Assembly: GCA_027923505.1 (NCBI GenBank)
Contig: BROI01000002.1
Location: 2,046,001 to 2,110,000, forward strand
DNA: 64,000 bases
Source: Mayamaea pseudoterrestris
Taxonomy: Eukaryota > Bacillariophyta > Bacillariophyceae > Sellaphorales > Sellaphoraceae
Direction: 5' to 3'
Under the pieces are notes generated by a model. It saw only the letters and a program-made list of their open reading frames with translations, was not told where the DNA came from and did no database searches. This document shows, piece after piece, positions 41,778 through 51,763 of this stretch; position 1 is the first letter of the stretch, and each line of letters begins with the position of its first letter. The position numbers were made by a program, and so were the translations under genes.

Positions 41778-42410
41778 TTACTCGTCATCATCCAGATTCG
41801 GATGCACTCGATCCCACTCCTTGGGAACTTGAGACCGATCCAAATTTTCACGATGCGGATACTCCATTCCCTGAATACTACTCCGCAACTCGTCCAACTT
41901 TTCAGGCGTAAATTCTCCTCGAATGGCTCGTTCGCGAATATCGCGCTGAATGGCAACCGCCTGCTCGTGCAGCTCCTGCCTCGTCCAGGCTTGCTCTGGT
42001 TTCTTGACGGTAAAGTCGTACCACTTGGGGACCCACTTTTCGCGAAACGCAGCGTCAGTGGCAATCTTGCGTCCCAAGAATGGTGTCGACAAGAAAGCCA
42101 CGAGAAAGACTCCGACCACGGCAAACTGCGCCTGCGCCATGAACTGACGTTGAGGTCCTTTTGCATCGTTGGGCTTGCTTTTGAGTTTGCCTTGTCTCAT
42201 GAGTTCGCGTGTTTCATGATACTCCTTCATCTTGCTGTTGGCTTGACGCAAGTAGGCTTGCTGGTCGGCCGCCGTCTTGAATCGAGGCTGCGTTGTGGTG
42301 CTGTTTTGGTCGCTCAGGAATCGACGACGCGTAGCGTTTACGACGCGGGACTGCCGACATGCGGAGCGACTAGATATTAATGTAGCATTGGCAGCAGCGG
42401 GGCGAAGCAT
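41778..42410 (-). CDS. Conserved mitochondrial membrane protein of unknown function
   Basis: A 210-aa protein with an Arg/Ser/Ala-rich, acid-free N-terminus (MLRPAAANATLISSRSACRQ) typical of mitochondrial import. One transmembrane helix (FAVVGVFLVAFLSTPFLG, about residues 95-112) is followed by an acidic/basic region that may lie in the intermembrane space or matrix, with helical DIRERAIRGEFTPEKLDELR. It could be an accessory subunit of an inner-membrane complex, but no family is recognised. Starts 267 bp from the divergent gene at 42677. Confidence 0.55.
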   Translation of the reverse strand: MLRPAAANATLISSRSACRQSRVVNATRRRFLSDQNSTTTQPRFKTAADQQAYLRQANSKMKEYHETRELMRQGKLKSKPNDAKGPQRQFMAQAQFAVVGVFLVAFLSTPFLGRKIATDAAFREKWVPKWYDFTVKKPEQAWTRQELHEQAVAIQRDIRERAIRGEFTPEKLDELRSSIQGMEYPHRENLDRSQVPKEWDRVHPNLDDDE

Positions 42411-42676
42411 ATTGCTAATAGGAGTGCAGGTTATAGACTCAGTTGCAGAGATGATTGTGACGATCTAATCCGCCATGGTGAGAACGGACCGCGCCTTCGC
42501 AGCGATTTCCGTGAGTCAGTCGGACAAATTCTGTGTCTCAGCGTTTCTCATTTGATGTCTTAGCGTTTCTCGACTCGCCACCAAAGAACTCGTCTCACTT
42601 TTGTCCGCTGGGATGTGCATTTCTATCGAAGAAGTGAAATGAGCATTGCCGCAAAAGGAATAGCTTTAACATAGCA

Positions 42677-45418
42677 ATGTCGAAAAATAAGCAATATGTC
42701 TTTGAGCAACTCGGAGCACCAATTAATTTGTTTCGCAACGAGTCCGCGTACACGCCGATGCACGACGAGCCCTTGAACATGGACGCTCCAACATTCTTGG
42801 ACTATCAGCGAAAGCTCAAACGAAGCCAGGCTCGTTGGTACTACATGATGGATTATAAATCCATTCGGCCAGTCATGCAAAAGCTGCCAAGAGGATTTCT
42901 TGGTCCTGCGTACAAGGCTTACGATGACGCTGGAGAGGATGATGATGACGATGATGACGATGACGACGAATTTGAAGCTCCTTCCAAGCACCGCATGAGC
43001 AAGTATCATTGCTTATCATTGGATCAAGAGTCAGCAAACGATGATGACATGACGAATGACGCCAATGATGGCGACGATTCGCCAAACATTGACTGGACCT
43101 TTCTTTATAGCAGTTCACTTCCATTACAGCAAGAAATTCGCGCGCAAATGCTTCTTTCAGCTAATGAAGCCGTTCCGAAGAGTGCAAAAGCTATTCGAAA
43201 ACGTCTCAAGTTAATGCGGCTTTACCAGCAATATGATGCGCTTTATTTGCCTCGACGAATGCGAGCACCTGCAGGCGCAAATCTGAATAAGTCACCAACG
43301 AGTCGACGCCTTTCCAAACGAGCGGCACAACTGACTCGACGAATGGATCGAAACCGCCTCGATCGCGCCGATCCATCCTACTTGGCACCCTTTGACGCTA
43401 CAGTGATTAACGAAATGGCCCGCGACGATTTAGTTGAACAATACCCGGTAGCATGCGTCAATTCCGGAGCTGAATTTGTCAGCAAGGCGGCGCGGCGACA
43501 GGATTTATATTACAACAACATGGACAGTTGCGAGGCACCAGTGCACTATGGAAACTGCCTTGCTACGACGACTTGTCCCTGTGACTATTGTCGAGCAAGT
43601 GCGAATCCTTCTTGGTGTTTGCTTCATGCGACTGGACCGCTACTGGATCGAATCACATGCTCGTTTCTGCAGTTCCCAGAGGATGCATTGCCTGATCAAC
43701 AAGCTTCAGCCACAGGCGCTGCAGCAGTTCTGGACATTGGCGATAGTCTTAGACAGCTGGAAGAGTGCGGAACTGACATGTTTGTCGCTCGAACCATGCT
43801 GCATCTTACCGTCTTTCGACTTGTTGCGCCAACGTGCACATTGGCCTCATGTGCACAAACGGTTCAGTTTCAAACGCTACACCGAATTGATTTGAGGAGC
43901 GCAAATCGAGCACGATCATCGTATCTCCCGATCGACATTACATGCCATCCAAAGTATGGAAGGGGCTGGACTGATGCAAGCATCGTGGGGGTATACAACG
44001 ATACCAACCGGCGCGAGCAAAAGACGTTGAAGCACTTTCAAGCTGGCGACGCATACTTGCGAGAGACAAGCCATTACATTTCCAATCTGGAAACAATCTT
44101 TAGAGTGGAATACAGTTCCCATCATCCCATGGTGCTTTGGTCTGTTGCTCGGTCGCACGTTTCCTCAATGTTGGCCGAGTCTGAGACTTCCACGCAACAC
44201 CCACGATCCGGTCGTGGCTTTTCTTTATATAGCATTGATCTTCGGTCAGACCAGGGCACCTTCCAGTGGAGCCCAAGCGCCGAGGAGTTTCGTGTGGAGG
44301 GAACGCATTCTCTGACGGGCGTATTCACGGATTGGCACAAGGATCACGCAGTTTTTGCATCTTCAATATCAGCTGGAAAGACGTGGGAAATTGATACGAG
44401 AATGCCGTGTCGCTCAATTTGTTCATGGTCACTTCCTTCGAGATGTGATGACTCGGATACTGTTCTGAGTCCAATGAGTCTAAATGGGTATGGTTCGTTG
44501 TTTGCTCAACCGAAACGAGCTTCAAATGATCAAGGTCTTCTGTCGTCGCTCCCGGTCCTGAACGTCAGTACAGCTCCACTTGCGTTTGGAATTCACTGTT
44601 ATCAACGACCAATTCACGGCCCTCGCTATCACGCAAAAAGTCTGGAATCACCAGCAAGCCCTGCGCTGGCATTTCTCAGTGATGCAAGCATTGCAGCCAG
44701 TTCGTCCTTTGCGTTGCCAGACGTTTCAGATCGAGTCTTTACATGCGGTCTTTGCGCCATTGAACTTCCAACACCCCGGATTCTCACACCCAACAAGCTT
44801 GCCCAAATCGGGTGTCACCAGAGTGACATCGAGGGAGCTGCCTGTGTCATTTCTACCACCAGCAAGGGCGATGTATACTCACACATACTGCTGGCGTCAA
44901 CAGCTAGTCACAGCAAAAGTAAAATATACGACGACCTTCCCCTCGGGACGAATGCCGTGCCGCTACCTGACGACTCTTCCGATTTTCTCACATCCCTTTC
45001 ACGCGAAATGTTTTCGGGCCCAGGAAGAATTTGCGTCTCATTGACACGTCAATATCCTATACCAAGTTCGGCTATATTGTCTGTGCGAACAAAAAATCCT
45101 GATAGAGAAACTGGGTCGCCGCTGAAACAGGCTGCAGACGCAATGGATGAGCGCATGGAAGACGAAGTACGCGTGCCTCCGTCCCTCGTGAACGATGCGG
45201 TTGTGACGGAGCAAAACATGAGTGGAAACAATGTACATCTTCCGCAAGAGCTTGCTGACCAGTGTGCGGATGAATTTGAAGAGGCCTTTTCGTCTTTTGA
45301 TCATCGTACTATCCGTGGCGCCAAGATGAATAATGGCGAAGAAATTAGGACAGACTTGACGACTCACCTATTGACGAAATCTGCTGGCGCTTGGCCTGAC
45401 CTGATGAACGACAACTGA
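42677..45418 (+). CDS. Large protein of unknown function, possible beta-propeller
   Basis: A 913-aa intronless gene. The N-terminal 250 residues are charged, with an acidic run (10 consecutive Asp, around residue 90) and a basic RKRLKLMRLYQQYD region. A Cys cluster CPCDYCRASANPSWCLLH is followed by repeated strand-like segments. A striking block reads SLYSIDLRSDQGTFQWSPSA, then TGVFTDWHKD and SAGKTWEIDTRMPCRSIC SWSLPSRC; this looks like blades of a propeller. A distant link with RNA polymerase I TAF/Rrn6-type proteins crossed my mind, but I cannot support it. No targeting signal, so probably nuclear or cytosolic. Confidence 0.45.
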   Translation: MSKNKQYVFEQLGAPINLFRNESAYTPMHDEPLNMDAPTFLDYQRKLKRSQARWYYMMDYKSIRPVMQKLPRGFLGPAYKAYDDAGEDDDDDDDDDDEFEAPSKHRMSKYHCLSLDQESANDDDMTNDANDGDDSPNIDWTFLYSSSLPLQQEIRAQMLLSANEAVPKSAKAIRKRLKLMRLYQQYDALYLPRRMRAPAGANLNKSPTSRRLSKRAAQLTRRMDRNRLDRADPSYLAPFDATVINEMARDDLVEQYPVACVNSGAEFVSKAARRQDLYYNNMDSCEAPVHYGNCLATTTCPCDYCRASANPSWCLLHATGPLLDRITCSFLQFPEDALPDQQASATGAAAVLDIGDSLRQLEECGTDMFVARTMLHLTVFRLVAPTCTLASCAQTVQFQTLHRIDLRSANRARSSYLPIDITCHPKYGRGWTDASIVGVYNDTNRREQKTLKHFQAGDAYLRETSHYISNLETIFRVEYSSHHPMVLWSVARSHVSSMLAESETSTQHPRSGRGFSLYSIDLRSDQGTFQWSPSAEEFRVEGTHSLTGVFTDWHKDHAVFASSISAGKTWEIDTRMPCRSICSWSLPSRCDDSDTVLSPMSLNGYGSLFAQPKRASNDQGLLSSLPVLNVSTAPLAFGIHCYQRPIHGPRYHAKSLESPASPALAFLSDASIAASSSFALPDVSDRVFTCGLCAIELPTPRILTPNKLAQIGCHQSDIEGAACVISTTSKGDVYSHILLASTASHSKSKIYDDLPLGTNAVPLPDDSSDFLTSLSREMFSGPGRICVSLTRQYPIPSSAILSVRTKNPDRETGSPLKQAADAMDERMEDEVRVPPSLVNDAVVTEQNMSGNNVHLPQELADQCADEFEEAFSSFDHRTIRGAKMNNGEEIRTDLTTHLLTKSAGAWPDLMNDN

Positions 45419-45789
45419 ATATGTAACTGCAACAATCTTGGCACCAATGACAATGCATTGAAACTGGCATGAAAAATGAGTCGTTGCTAAATCGCGTGAT
45501 GTAAGAGTCGCAAGCAGAGCGTTGCCCCTACTTGTACAAATCTATTGAGAAGATGTTTAAGTTCCTTCTTGTACTTTGTAATCATGGCAAGCTAAGTGAC
45601 AACAATGATGCATGCTAAAAAACTCTCGCATGCTGATGCTGAGGTAGTTCTCTCGAACCGGTGTGACACGACTTTCATGCATCATCACCATGCATTTTGC
45701 ATCATCCATCACAACTTTTCGTCCATCCTCATCACCATGACGGGCACGATGATACAAAGTAGAGCAATTATTTATTCGCACCCATAACG
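45419..45789. other. Intergenic stretch of 371 bp, no gene seen
   Basis: Between two plus-strand genes. Has an unsupported 119-codon frame on the minus strand that overlaps the next gene. No RNA gene seen. Confidence 0.5.
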
Positions 45790-48468
45790 ATGACGCTATC
45801 CGAAGCTGAGTTGAGGAAAAAGGCAAAATCAGCCGTCCAAAGTCTCCAAATTGCCATCGACTCGATCCAGCATAGATACGAGCGCTTTTGCGAAAAGAAG
45901 AACCTTGCCAAGCCAAATCTTCGCGACCTGCAAATATGCATGAAACGCATCAATACATGGCTCAAGGCATTGCTACTGAAGCAAGCATCATTGAGTCTCG
46001 CCATGCGCTGCTTAATCGAGACGACTTGGCCAAGCATTTGCCAAGCGCTTGACGACGAATTGCAGCAAAAGGACAAGAAGGACCTTTTGCAGCGAGTCTG
46101 TCCACTTCTTGAGCACTTGTTTACTCAGCTAATTCGCTTGCATGACGGTCTCATTCTTTGCATTAGCGGCGAGTGCCGCCATCAAGGTGACATCCGAGCT
46201 GCTCAACGATCAAAATATCCTTCGCAACTCAATCAACAGGGTCTTTGCGACGATGGCGTGACTCAGTTATACTCATGTGATCTACACTACTCGGGAGAAT
46301 CGTGGGACGACTTCCATGATCCAAAGTGCGGAAGCAAGCAGCAGCTATTAAGGCAGCTGGAAAAGCTAGTACCGAAATCGCAGCGAGCCGACCTTTGGAA
46401 CGTTCTCGTCGACAAGGGGGCCATGGCATTCGATGCGCTGCTCGACGAGATTCAAAACGATCGAGAGTCAGTTCAATCAGATTGTACAAGTTTCAAGAAT
46501 CGAATCAATTTGGAGCTCAAACTATTGCTGCAGAAGCATGGCTCGAACGTCAAAGTCGACCTTCGATTGCTGGATAAAATGGAAAAGTTTCACGTCAAGG
46601 TGGATGCACTGGAATGGAAGTTTGAGCGATTCGCAAACACGTTTCAGGTGACTGATCCAGCCGGTGCCCTGCCACTCTTGTTCACGAGGGAGGAATGGAT
46701 GCGAGTCATGAAGCCTCCCCAATCGGCGGCCGCAGAAACAAAGCATGCGTTGAATAAGAAGAAGAGGCGAGTCATACTTGACAGTAGTGAAAGTGAAGAT
46801 GATGAGAGAAATTGCAACATATCATCAACAAAAGCAAATAGTTCAGCAATCAACACCAAGACGGCTGTCGCGTCAGGTCTTGTGGTCAAGGCGCAGCAAG
46901 TCAAGCCGGCCAAAGCTGCATGCGACGAGCCAGCATCTGTGAACGAAATTAAGCAACAAATGGGAGTCAATGTGGAGCAGCTAGCCGAGGCGAGGCAAAT
47001 GGTTGAGGAGGAAGAAGCTGCTACTCGACGAGCAGCTAACATTGTCGACGAGGCGCCGGAGGACGAGACCGACCTGGAGACCTGCATGCAACAAGTCTCA
47101 CGGCTGAAAAAGGTACTTGCACTCGCAAAACTGAAAAATAAACCTAATGAAATCGTTTGGAACGCACAAGAATGTTTAAGAGAAGCGTGTATGAATGCTG
47201 GCAACGCTTGCTTGGAAGCAGTTGATGATTTGGAGCTCCTTGAACAAGCAATTACCTACTTCGACCTGTCACAGAACCTTTGCGAAGACCAGCAAGAATT
47301 GCTTGGACGCATGTCCACAGTTACAGACGACCCAGAGTTTTCTCACCGCAGTGTCAGTCAGCGGTACACGTTGCTTCTTGGTAGAGCCCAGGCGAACTCG
47401 GGCATTGCCCGTGCCGAGCTCAGTCGTCAGCTTGAAGGATGCGAATCTAAACGTTTCGATCGAGAGGCAAGAAAGCATCTAGAATCTGCTTTAGAACTGA
47501 CTGTCGCGCTGGTCCAAGATATAAAACAGCATGGCACTACTATTGACGACATTATTGACTTAATGAACACCCACGAGCTTGGAATTTTGATCCGGCAATG
47601 GGTCGGAAAGTTGTTTTGGAACCAATGGCAGAGAAGAGGCGCTTGGTCGTCTTTAAAAGCATCAATAGATATTTTCAAACAGACTTCTTGTGTCATGGCA
47701 GAGACAGATCCGACTGACACAATGTTTTCGGATGAGGTCTCTGAAGCCACGCTGAAAGTACTAGTGCAAGAATATTTTGCCTTGGCCACTTTCGCCGACC
47801 TTGCAGTCGCCAGTCTCGAGGAGGCACAGAGCCCTCATATACGAGAGAACATGGAGATGTACGATTTCATATGCGATGAAGCAATCGAGGGCATTAAAAA
47901 TGCAGCTTACAAAAGCCAAAGGCTTTACGCCCTCGTTTCCTTGTCGCATGATGTAATCGCGAATGAGCTGTTCCTCAACGAACAAGGGATGTTGCTATCA
48001 TCTGATCTCCTTCAGCTATGCAGCAAGCTTGAAGAGGATTGGAAGCACAAGAAAGAATTGCTCATGCAGCCATTGCAAAAGACGGATCGCACCATTGATG
48101 TTGGCAGGAGCGACGTGCCAATCAGCGATTTAGCGCCATCACGCCCATTCGCGGGTCGAATTGTATTAGGTAAATCGGCACGGAACAAGAAACCGCAAAA
48201 GGTTTCAAAGGGCCATAGTAACTTTGGCGTTTCGAGGCATACGAGCTATGATGCACCGAACCCATTTGACAACGAGTCGCAGCCAGCTGAACCAACGCAG
48301 CGACGCTATCGGCGATGGGGAGACGAGTTACTGCCTCAGACTATTGACGAACATGGTCGCAGCGTTCCAAAACTTGAATATCCAGCCATTGCTCCTGAGC
48401 TACCAGCAGAGCTTAAGGCTCAGTGGGAGGAAAACATGAGGCGGAAGGCTGCTGCTGAAGCTAGTTAA
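45790..48468 (+). CDS. Large helical protein of unknown function
   Basis: An 892-aa intronless gene rich in predicted helices. A middle part is acidic (ILDSSESEDDERN, VDEAPEDETDLETC) and separates an N-terminal helical half (about 300 residues) from a C-terminal helical half that looks TPR-like (NAGNACLEAVDDLELLEQAI, YALVSLSHDVIANELFL). The basic C-terminus contains KKRR-type patches (NKKKRRVILDSSE) suggestive of nuclear entry, and the last part includes RRYRRWGDELLPQTIDEHGR. No family was recognised. It could be a nuclear scaffold; this is only inference. Confidence 0.45.
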   Translation: MTLSEAELRKKAKSAVQSLQIAIDSIQHRYERFCEKKNLAKPNLRDLQICMKRINTWLKALLLKQASLSLAMRCLIETTWPSICQALDDELQQKDKKDLLQRVCPLLEHLFTQLIRLHDGLILCISGECRHQGDIRAAQRSKYPSQLNQQGLCDDGVTQLYSCDLHYSGESWDDFHDPKCGSKQQLLRQLEKLVPKSQRADLWNVLVDKGAMAFDALLDEIQNDRESVQSDCTSFKNRINLELKLLLQKHGSNVKVDLRLLDKMEKFHVKVDALEWKFERFANTFQVTDPAGALPLLFTREEWMRVMKPPQSAAAETKHALNKKKRRVILDSSESEDDERNCNISSTKANSSAINTKTAVASGLVVKAQQVKPAKAACDEPASVNEIKQQMGVNVEQLAEARQMVEEEEAATRRAANIVDEAPEDETDLETCMQQVSRLKKVLALAKLKNKPNEIVWNAQECLREACMNAGNACLEAVDDLELLEQAITYFDLSQNLCEDQQELLGRMSTVTDDPEFSHRSVSQRYTLLLGRAQANSGIARAELSRQLEGCESKRFDREARKHLESALELTVALVQDIKQHGTTIDDIIDLMNTHELGILIRQWVGKLFWNQWQRRGAWSSLKASIDIFKQTSCVMAETDPTDTMFSDEVSEATLKVLVQEYFALATFADLAVASLEEAQSPHIRENMEMYDFICDEAIEGIKNAAYKSQRLYALVSLSHDVIANELFLNEQGMLLSSDLLQLCSKLEEDWKHKKELLMQPLQKTDRTIDVGRSDVPISDLAPSRPFAGRIVLGKSARNKKPQKVSKGHSNFGVSRHTSYDAPNPFDNESQPAEPTQRRYRRWGDELLPQTIDEHGRSVPKLEYPAIAPELPAELKAQWEENMRRKAAAEAS

Positions 48469-48561
48469 GCCAACGACGCATGCTGCAGAGTGTGTTTGAG
48501 TAGAAGGATAACAAGTTGTATGTACACATCTTATATATTATTAAGTAAGTTGGTTGATCTT

Positions 48562-49581
48562 TCAATGCTCATCAGATCCATCACTGCCGCTTGTTCCCAT
48601 TCCCATTATTGTTTTAAACGTATCGTATATAATCCACTGCGAACCTACAATCGTTCCAGTCAACAACATTCTCGACGACAGTCCCATGGTCGCCAGCTTC
48701 CACAAGCCAACTTCATTGACAATCTGAGTGATTCCCTTTCCATCATGCATTGGTTGCGACAATAGACTCACGAGCGAGTCGGCTGGATGCGACACCACCG
48801 CGCAGCAAACACCCGACACGTAACCAGCCGCCAAGGACACTCCCAGCTGCGCCGGCTTGCTCAAGGAATCCTTTGGCTGCTGCAACACGTGCATATAAAT
48901 GGCATGCACTGCATTCTCAAAAACGAAAAAGTTTGTCATGGTGGCAGGAATCTGTCGCATCCACAGCGCCCGCAGCGACTGGAAGGGATGCGTTCCATCC
49001 GCCAGCATGGCGGCAAACGCTGGTCCAAGCTTGGTTGGAAATGCTCCAACGTGACTGGTTTGCACCTTGACGCGAAGCTGCTCCCATGGACACATTAACA
49101 CGTCGGCGCAAGCTTCGGCGCATCCAGCGGATGTTACGTAAATGAGTTGGCGATACTCCTTGACATGGTCGGGTCCCAGACAGTTTGACGATGAGTCCTT
49201 GAAGAATTCGTACAAGCTATACTTGGTACCAGTTTGACAGGCGTATGCAATGGCTGTAGGTCCAACAACTTTGAATAAGCCGCGAAGGCCTTCCTCCATC
49301 CAAAGTCTTTGGAGGCCTCGAAAGATTCCAGTGCTTGACTTGTATCGTCCGACTTGGCTGTATCCCTTGATCACCTCCAGCGGATTTGTCACGAGCCGAA
49401 TGCTTGACGCACAGACACCTCCAGCCAAACATTTCGCGTACTTGAGATTGTAAATGCTGACGGAGCCTGGGCCGGAAATAGCCTTGCATGACGGTTCAGT
49501 GGAGTGTCGTGAAAGCGCGAGCGTCGAGGGCTGCGCCCACGGCAAGTGATGCGGAGGCTCAGACTGATGCGGCTGGAGCAT
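48562..49581 (-). CDS. Mitochondrial phosphate carrier (SLC25A3 type)
   Basis: A 339-aa member of the mitochondrial carrier family that imports inorganic phosphate into the matrix with a proton. The three repeats are visible: one with NPLEVIKGYSQVGRYKS and LFKVVGPTAIAYACQTGTKY, one with CPWEQLRVKVQTSHVGAFPT and WMRQIPATMTNFFVFENAVH, and one with LAAGYVSGVCCAVVSHPADS. The WMRQIP and SHPADS motifs mark the phosphate-carrier branch. The start at 49581 is the first ATG; the longer frame begins with TTG. The N-terminus is a little longer than needed and may carry a presequence. Confidence 0.88.
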   Translation of the reverse strand: MLQPHQSEPPHHLPWAQPSTLALSRHSTEPSCKAISGPGSVSIYNLKYAKCLAGGVCASSIRLVTNPLEVIKGYSQVGRYKSSTGIFRGLQRLWMEEGLRGLFKVVGPTAIAYACQTGTKYSLYEFFKDSSSNCLGPDHVKEYRQLIYVTSAGCAEACADVLMCPWEQLRVKVQTSHVGAFPTKLGPAFAAMLADGTHPFQSLRALWMRQIPATMTNFFVFENAVHAIYMHVLQQPKDSLSKPAQLGVSLAAGYVSGVCCAVVSHPADSLVSLLSQPMHDGKGITQIVNEVGLWKLATMGLSSRMLLTGTIVGSQWIIYDTFKTIMGMGTSGSDGSDEH

Positions 49582-50806
49582 GATTGTTATTGCAGAAGCA
49601 TCCTCTCGAGCCAAGTGTAGTAGATGGATGCTTTCGATGACACTTCCAAGTAAATGATGCGAAGTAGGATCCTCGAGGAACAATGCAATCGTCGTCGATG
49701 CTCATCTCGTTCTGACTCGATGCGCGGGTGGAGGAGCGCGATGCGACGTCGGAGCGGTGATATATATCCACACCCGGAGCTGTGTGTCGTTGTGAGTCGT
49801 GTTTGGTCCACTGGAGTTGTTCTGCAAGCATTCACGAGCGGGGCCTACGACCTGCAAGATGCAAACTTTCGTCATGACCTTTGGCATGCAGCGTTGCTAA
49901 AGGGAGTCTAGCTATTGTAGGTTGCAAGCATCGCAAGTTTTTGGTTGAAACACAAAAGCTATGCTTGGCTCCCTAGCCAACTCACAGCCACGACTCAAAA
50001 ATTAAAGATGCAGCGAAACGCTTATGTGACGCGAACGAAACGATGTTGACCCTAGACATGCTGCAAGACAAAATGGAATCTCCCTCGCCGCATGTTCGTA
50101 GCCTTCACTCATGTTGAACAATCATGACTGTACTTTTATAGAATCTCTATATATTGAACAGCCTTCTGTTTTGATAAACTCAAATCAGAAATCAACATCA
50201 CCTGTGATGACAAGCAATAGCACGGTCGGACTCCGCGAGAAGCTGGACACCACTTGTGGTTCCGTGCGAAGAGCTGCGTCGACATTCATTCCAAGTGTTG
50301 ATGCCTGACCCTGCATTTTGAACAGGCGAACCCCCACCCCACCAATATAACAAAACCAAACCCCACTTCATGCACATGAAGACATGGCGCATCCATGCGT
50401 TTTTGTTGCTGCTATGTATCTCCGTGACGCCACAAACATACCCAGCTGTCCCACCGCTACATTCGGTGTGACGGTTGATGAAGAAGGCGGCTAAACTGAC
50501 AAGCATGATAGCATTGAAGAGTTGGTTGTGATTTAAGAATGCACAGCGGCGAAAACAGAAAAGTAAGATAGCATTGAGGGTCCGGTACCTTGGGTGCGTA
50601 GGGCGTTGGCTAGATCGAAAAGGTTGCACGGCTCTATACCGGTTGGCCAAAAGGAATAGTGCCGACTTAACTATCTATAATTAGTCTTTACTGCTAGTAC
50701 AATTCTGGTTCACAGTCAAAGCAGCGATATGAGCAAATACGAAGCCAAAAACGCACCACTTGTCATGTCCCTTTCCTGCAGATCCTCTAATAGCACGCGT
50801 AATTCG
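49582..50806. other. 1,225-bp intergenic stretch, no gene found
   Basis: Contains a candidate TATA box (GGTGATATATATCC, 49756-49769) some 180 bp upstream of the phosphate-carrier start. A 150-codon minus-strand frame at 50198-50650 starts with TTG and lacks a family match. The C/A-rich stretch near 50330-50370 (ACCCCACCCC...) has no assigned role. No tRNA, snRNA or repeat was recognised. Confidence 0.45.
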
Positions 50807-51583
50807 TCACCTCAAAAAGAAAACCACGGCTGCCACTCCGCATGCCACCAACGAACCTGCTGCCACAATGACAACCATTTTCTTATTCGTATCAGGCTCG
50901 GGCATTGGACTACTTCCAAATCCTTGAATCTTGTCCTTGAGCGCCATTTGCGGTGGCTTGTCCCTTGTGGATGCCACATCAAGTTCCGTCGGTTCAGGTA
51001 ATCCCTTGACCCTTGCAATCAGGACTTGTTTGTATAAGGCTGCTGCTGAAGAGTCGTATCGTTGTCGAATGGTGCTTGCACCAAAGGCAATGTCATGCTG
51101 CTCCAAAAAGGCTCGACAGCTTTGATTTCCTCCGACACGCATCAATGCAAGTTGTGGCTCCGTCCATTGATCCATAGTCACGGATCGAACAAAGGAAATG
51201 TGAGTTCCGAGCCCGCTGTACGCAAGCAACAAAGAAGGAATAGGTGAGGGTGCTGACAAACGAGATGAGTGACAGCGGCAACAAAACCAAGTCAAAGCCG
51301 AGCTGATACAAGCGGTCAAAGCCCCCGATACACACCGATGCTGCCCACTACATTGAAAACAAAAGAGTATACCGAGGCTGGGTGATCCCCAATCTGGATT
51401 AGAAGCTCCGCAGTCGATACATCGTTGATTGCCATCAAGTCGCTGAATTGCTTCGTATTCCTTAATGTTCATTTCGCAATCTGATGACATGTCGGCAAGC
51501 TTATCTTGTAGCGACGTGAATGCTTGTTGCGAGGGCAAAAGGGCGGCCTTGAGGCTGCTTCGAGGATCGTCAGAGACTTCCAT
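50807..51583 (-). CDS. Tail-anchored ArfGAP, two exons
   Basis: A 218-aa GTPase-activating protein for Arf GTPases. The zinc finger is C55, C58, C75 and C78 (CIDCGASNP ... CFQCSG), followed by the arginine finger R83 in QHRGLGTHISFVRS. Exons are 51583-51336 and 51215-50807. The 120-bp intron is GT-AG and splits the codon of the Arg finger; it is a multiple of three and contains no stop. The start at 51583 is the first ATG; the longer frame starts with TTG. The C-terminus ends in one hydrophobic helix, VVIVAAGSLVACGVAAVVFF, with an Arg at the end, so the protein is predicted to be tail-anchored (ER, Golgi or another cytosol-facing membrane). Between them lies a linker rich in Lys, Pro and Met. 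Confidence 0.88.
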   Translation of the reverse strand: MEVSDDPRSSLKAALLPSQQAFTSLQDKLADMSSDCEMNIKEYEAIQRLDGNQRCIDCGASNPDWGSPSLGILFCFQCSGQHRCVSGALTACISSALTWFCCRCHSSRLSAPSPIPSLLLAYSGLGTHISFVRSVTMDQWTEPQLALMRVGGNQSCRAFLEQHDIAFGASTIRQRYDSSAAALYKQVLIARVKGLPEPTELDVASTRDKPPQMALKDKIQGFGSSPMPEPDTNKKMVVIVAAGSLVACGVAAVVFFLR

Positions 51584-51763
51584 GGTGAATGTGGCGAATT
51601 GATGAGGTGCGCGAGATGTTTGCCTTGATGTCGCATGCGACACTTGTTTTTTGTCTTGAAAAGTCGCCAACGGACATGGCCACAGAATCTACGAACGGCG
51701 CAGAACGTTGAAGTGCAAGATCGCGCGGTTTGACCCATGCTCGAGATCTTTTCAAACTCCACC

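Noticed and set aside
45557-45916. 119-codon minus-strand frame
   Set aside because: Overlaps the start of the 892-residue gene and has no features.
50198-50650. 150-codon minus-strand frame
   Set aside because: Begins with TTG, no family match, and has a mixed composition.
51216-51335. Unspliced ArfGAP with a 40-residue Cys-rich insert as the main product
   Set aside because: The insert falls between the Arg finger and the GLGTH block that are adjacent in all ArfGAPs, and it has standard GT-AG borders; it was treated as an intron, with retention kept as a finding.
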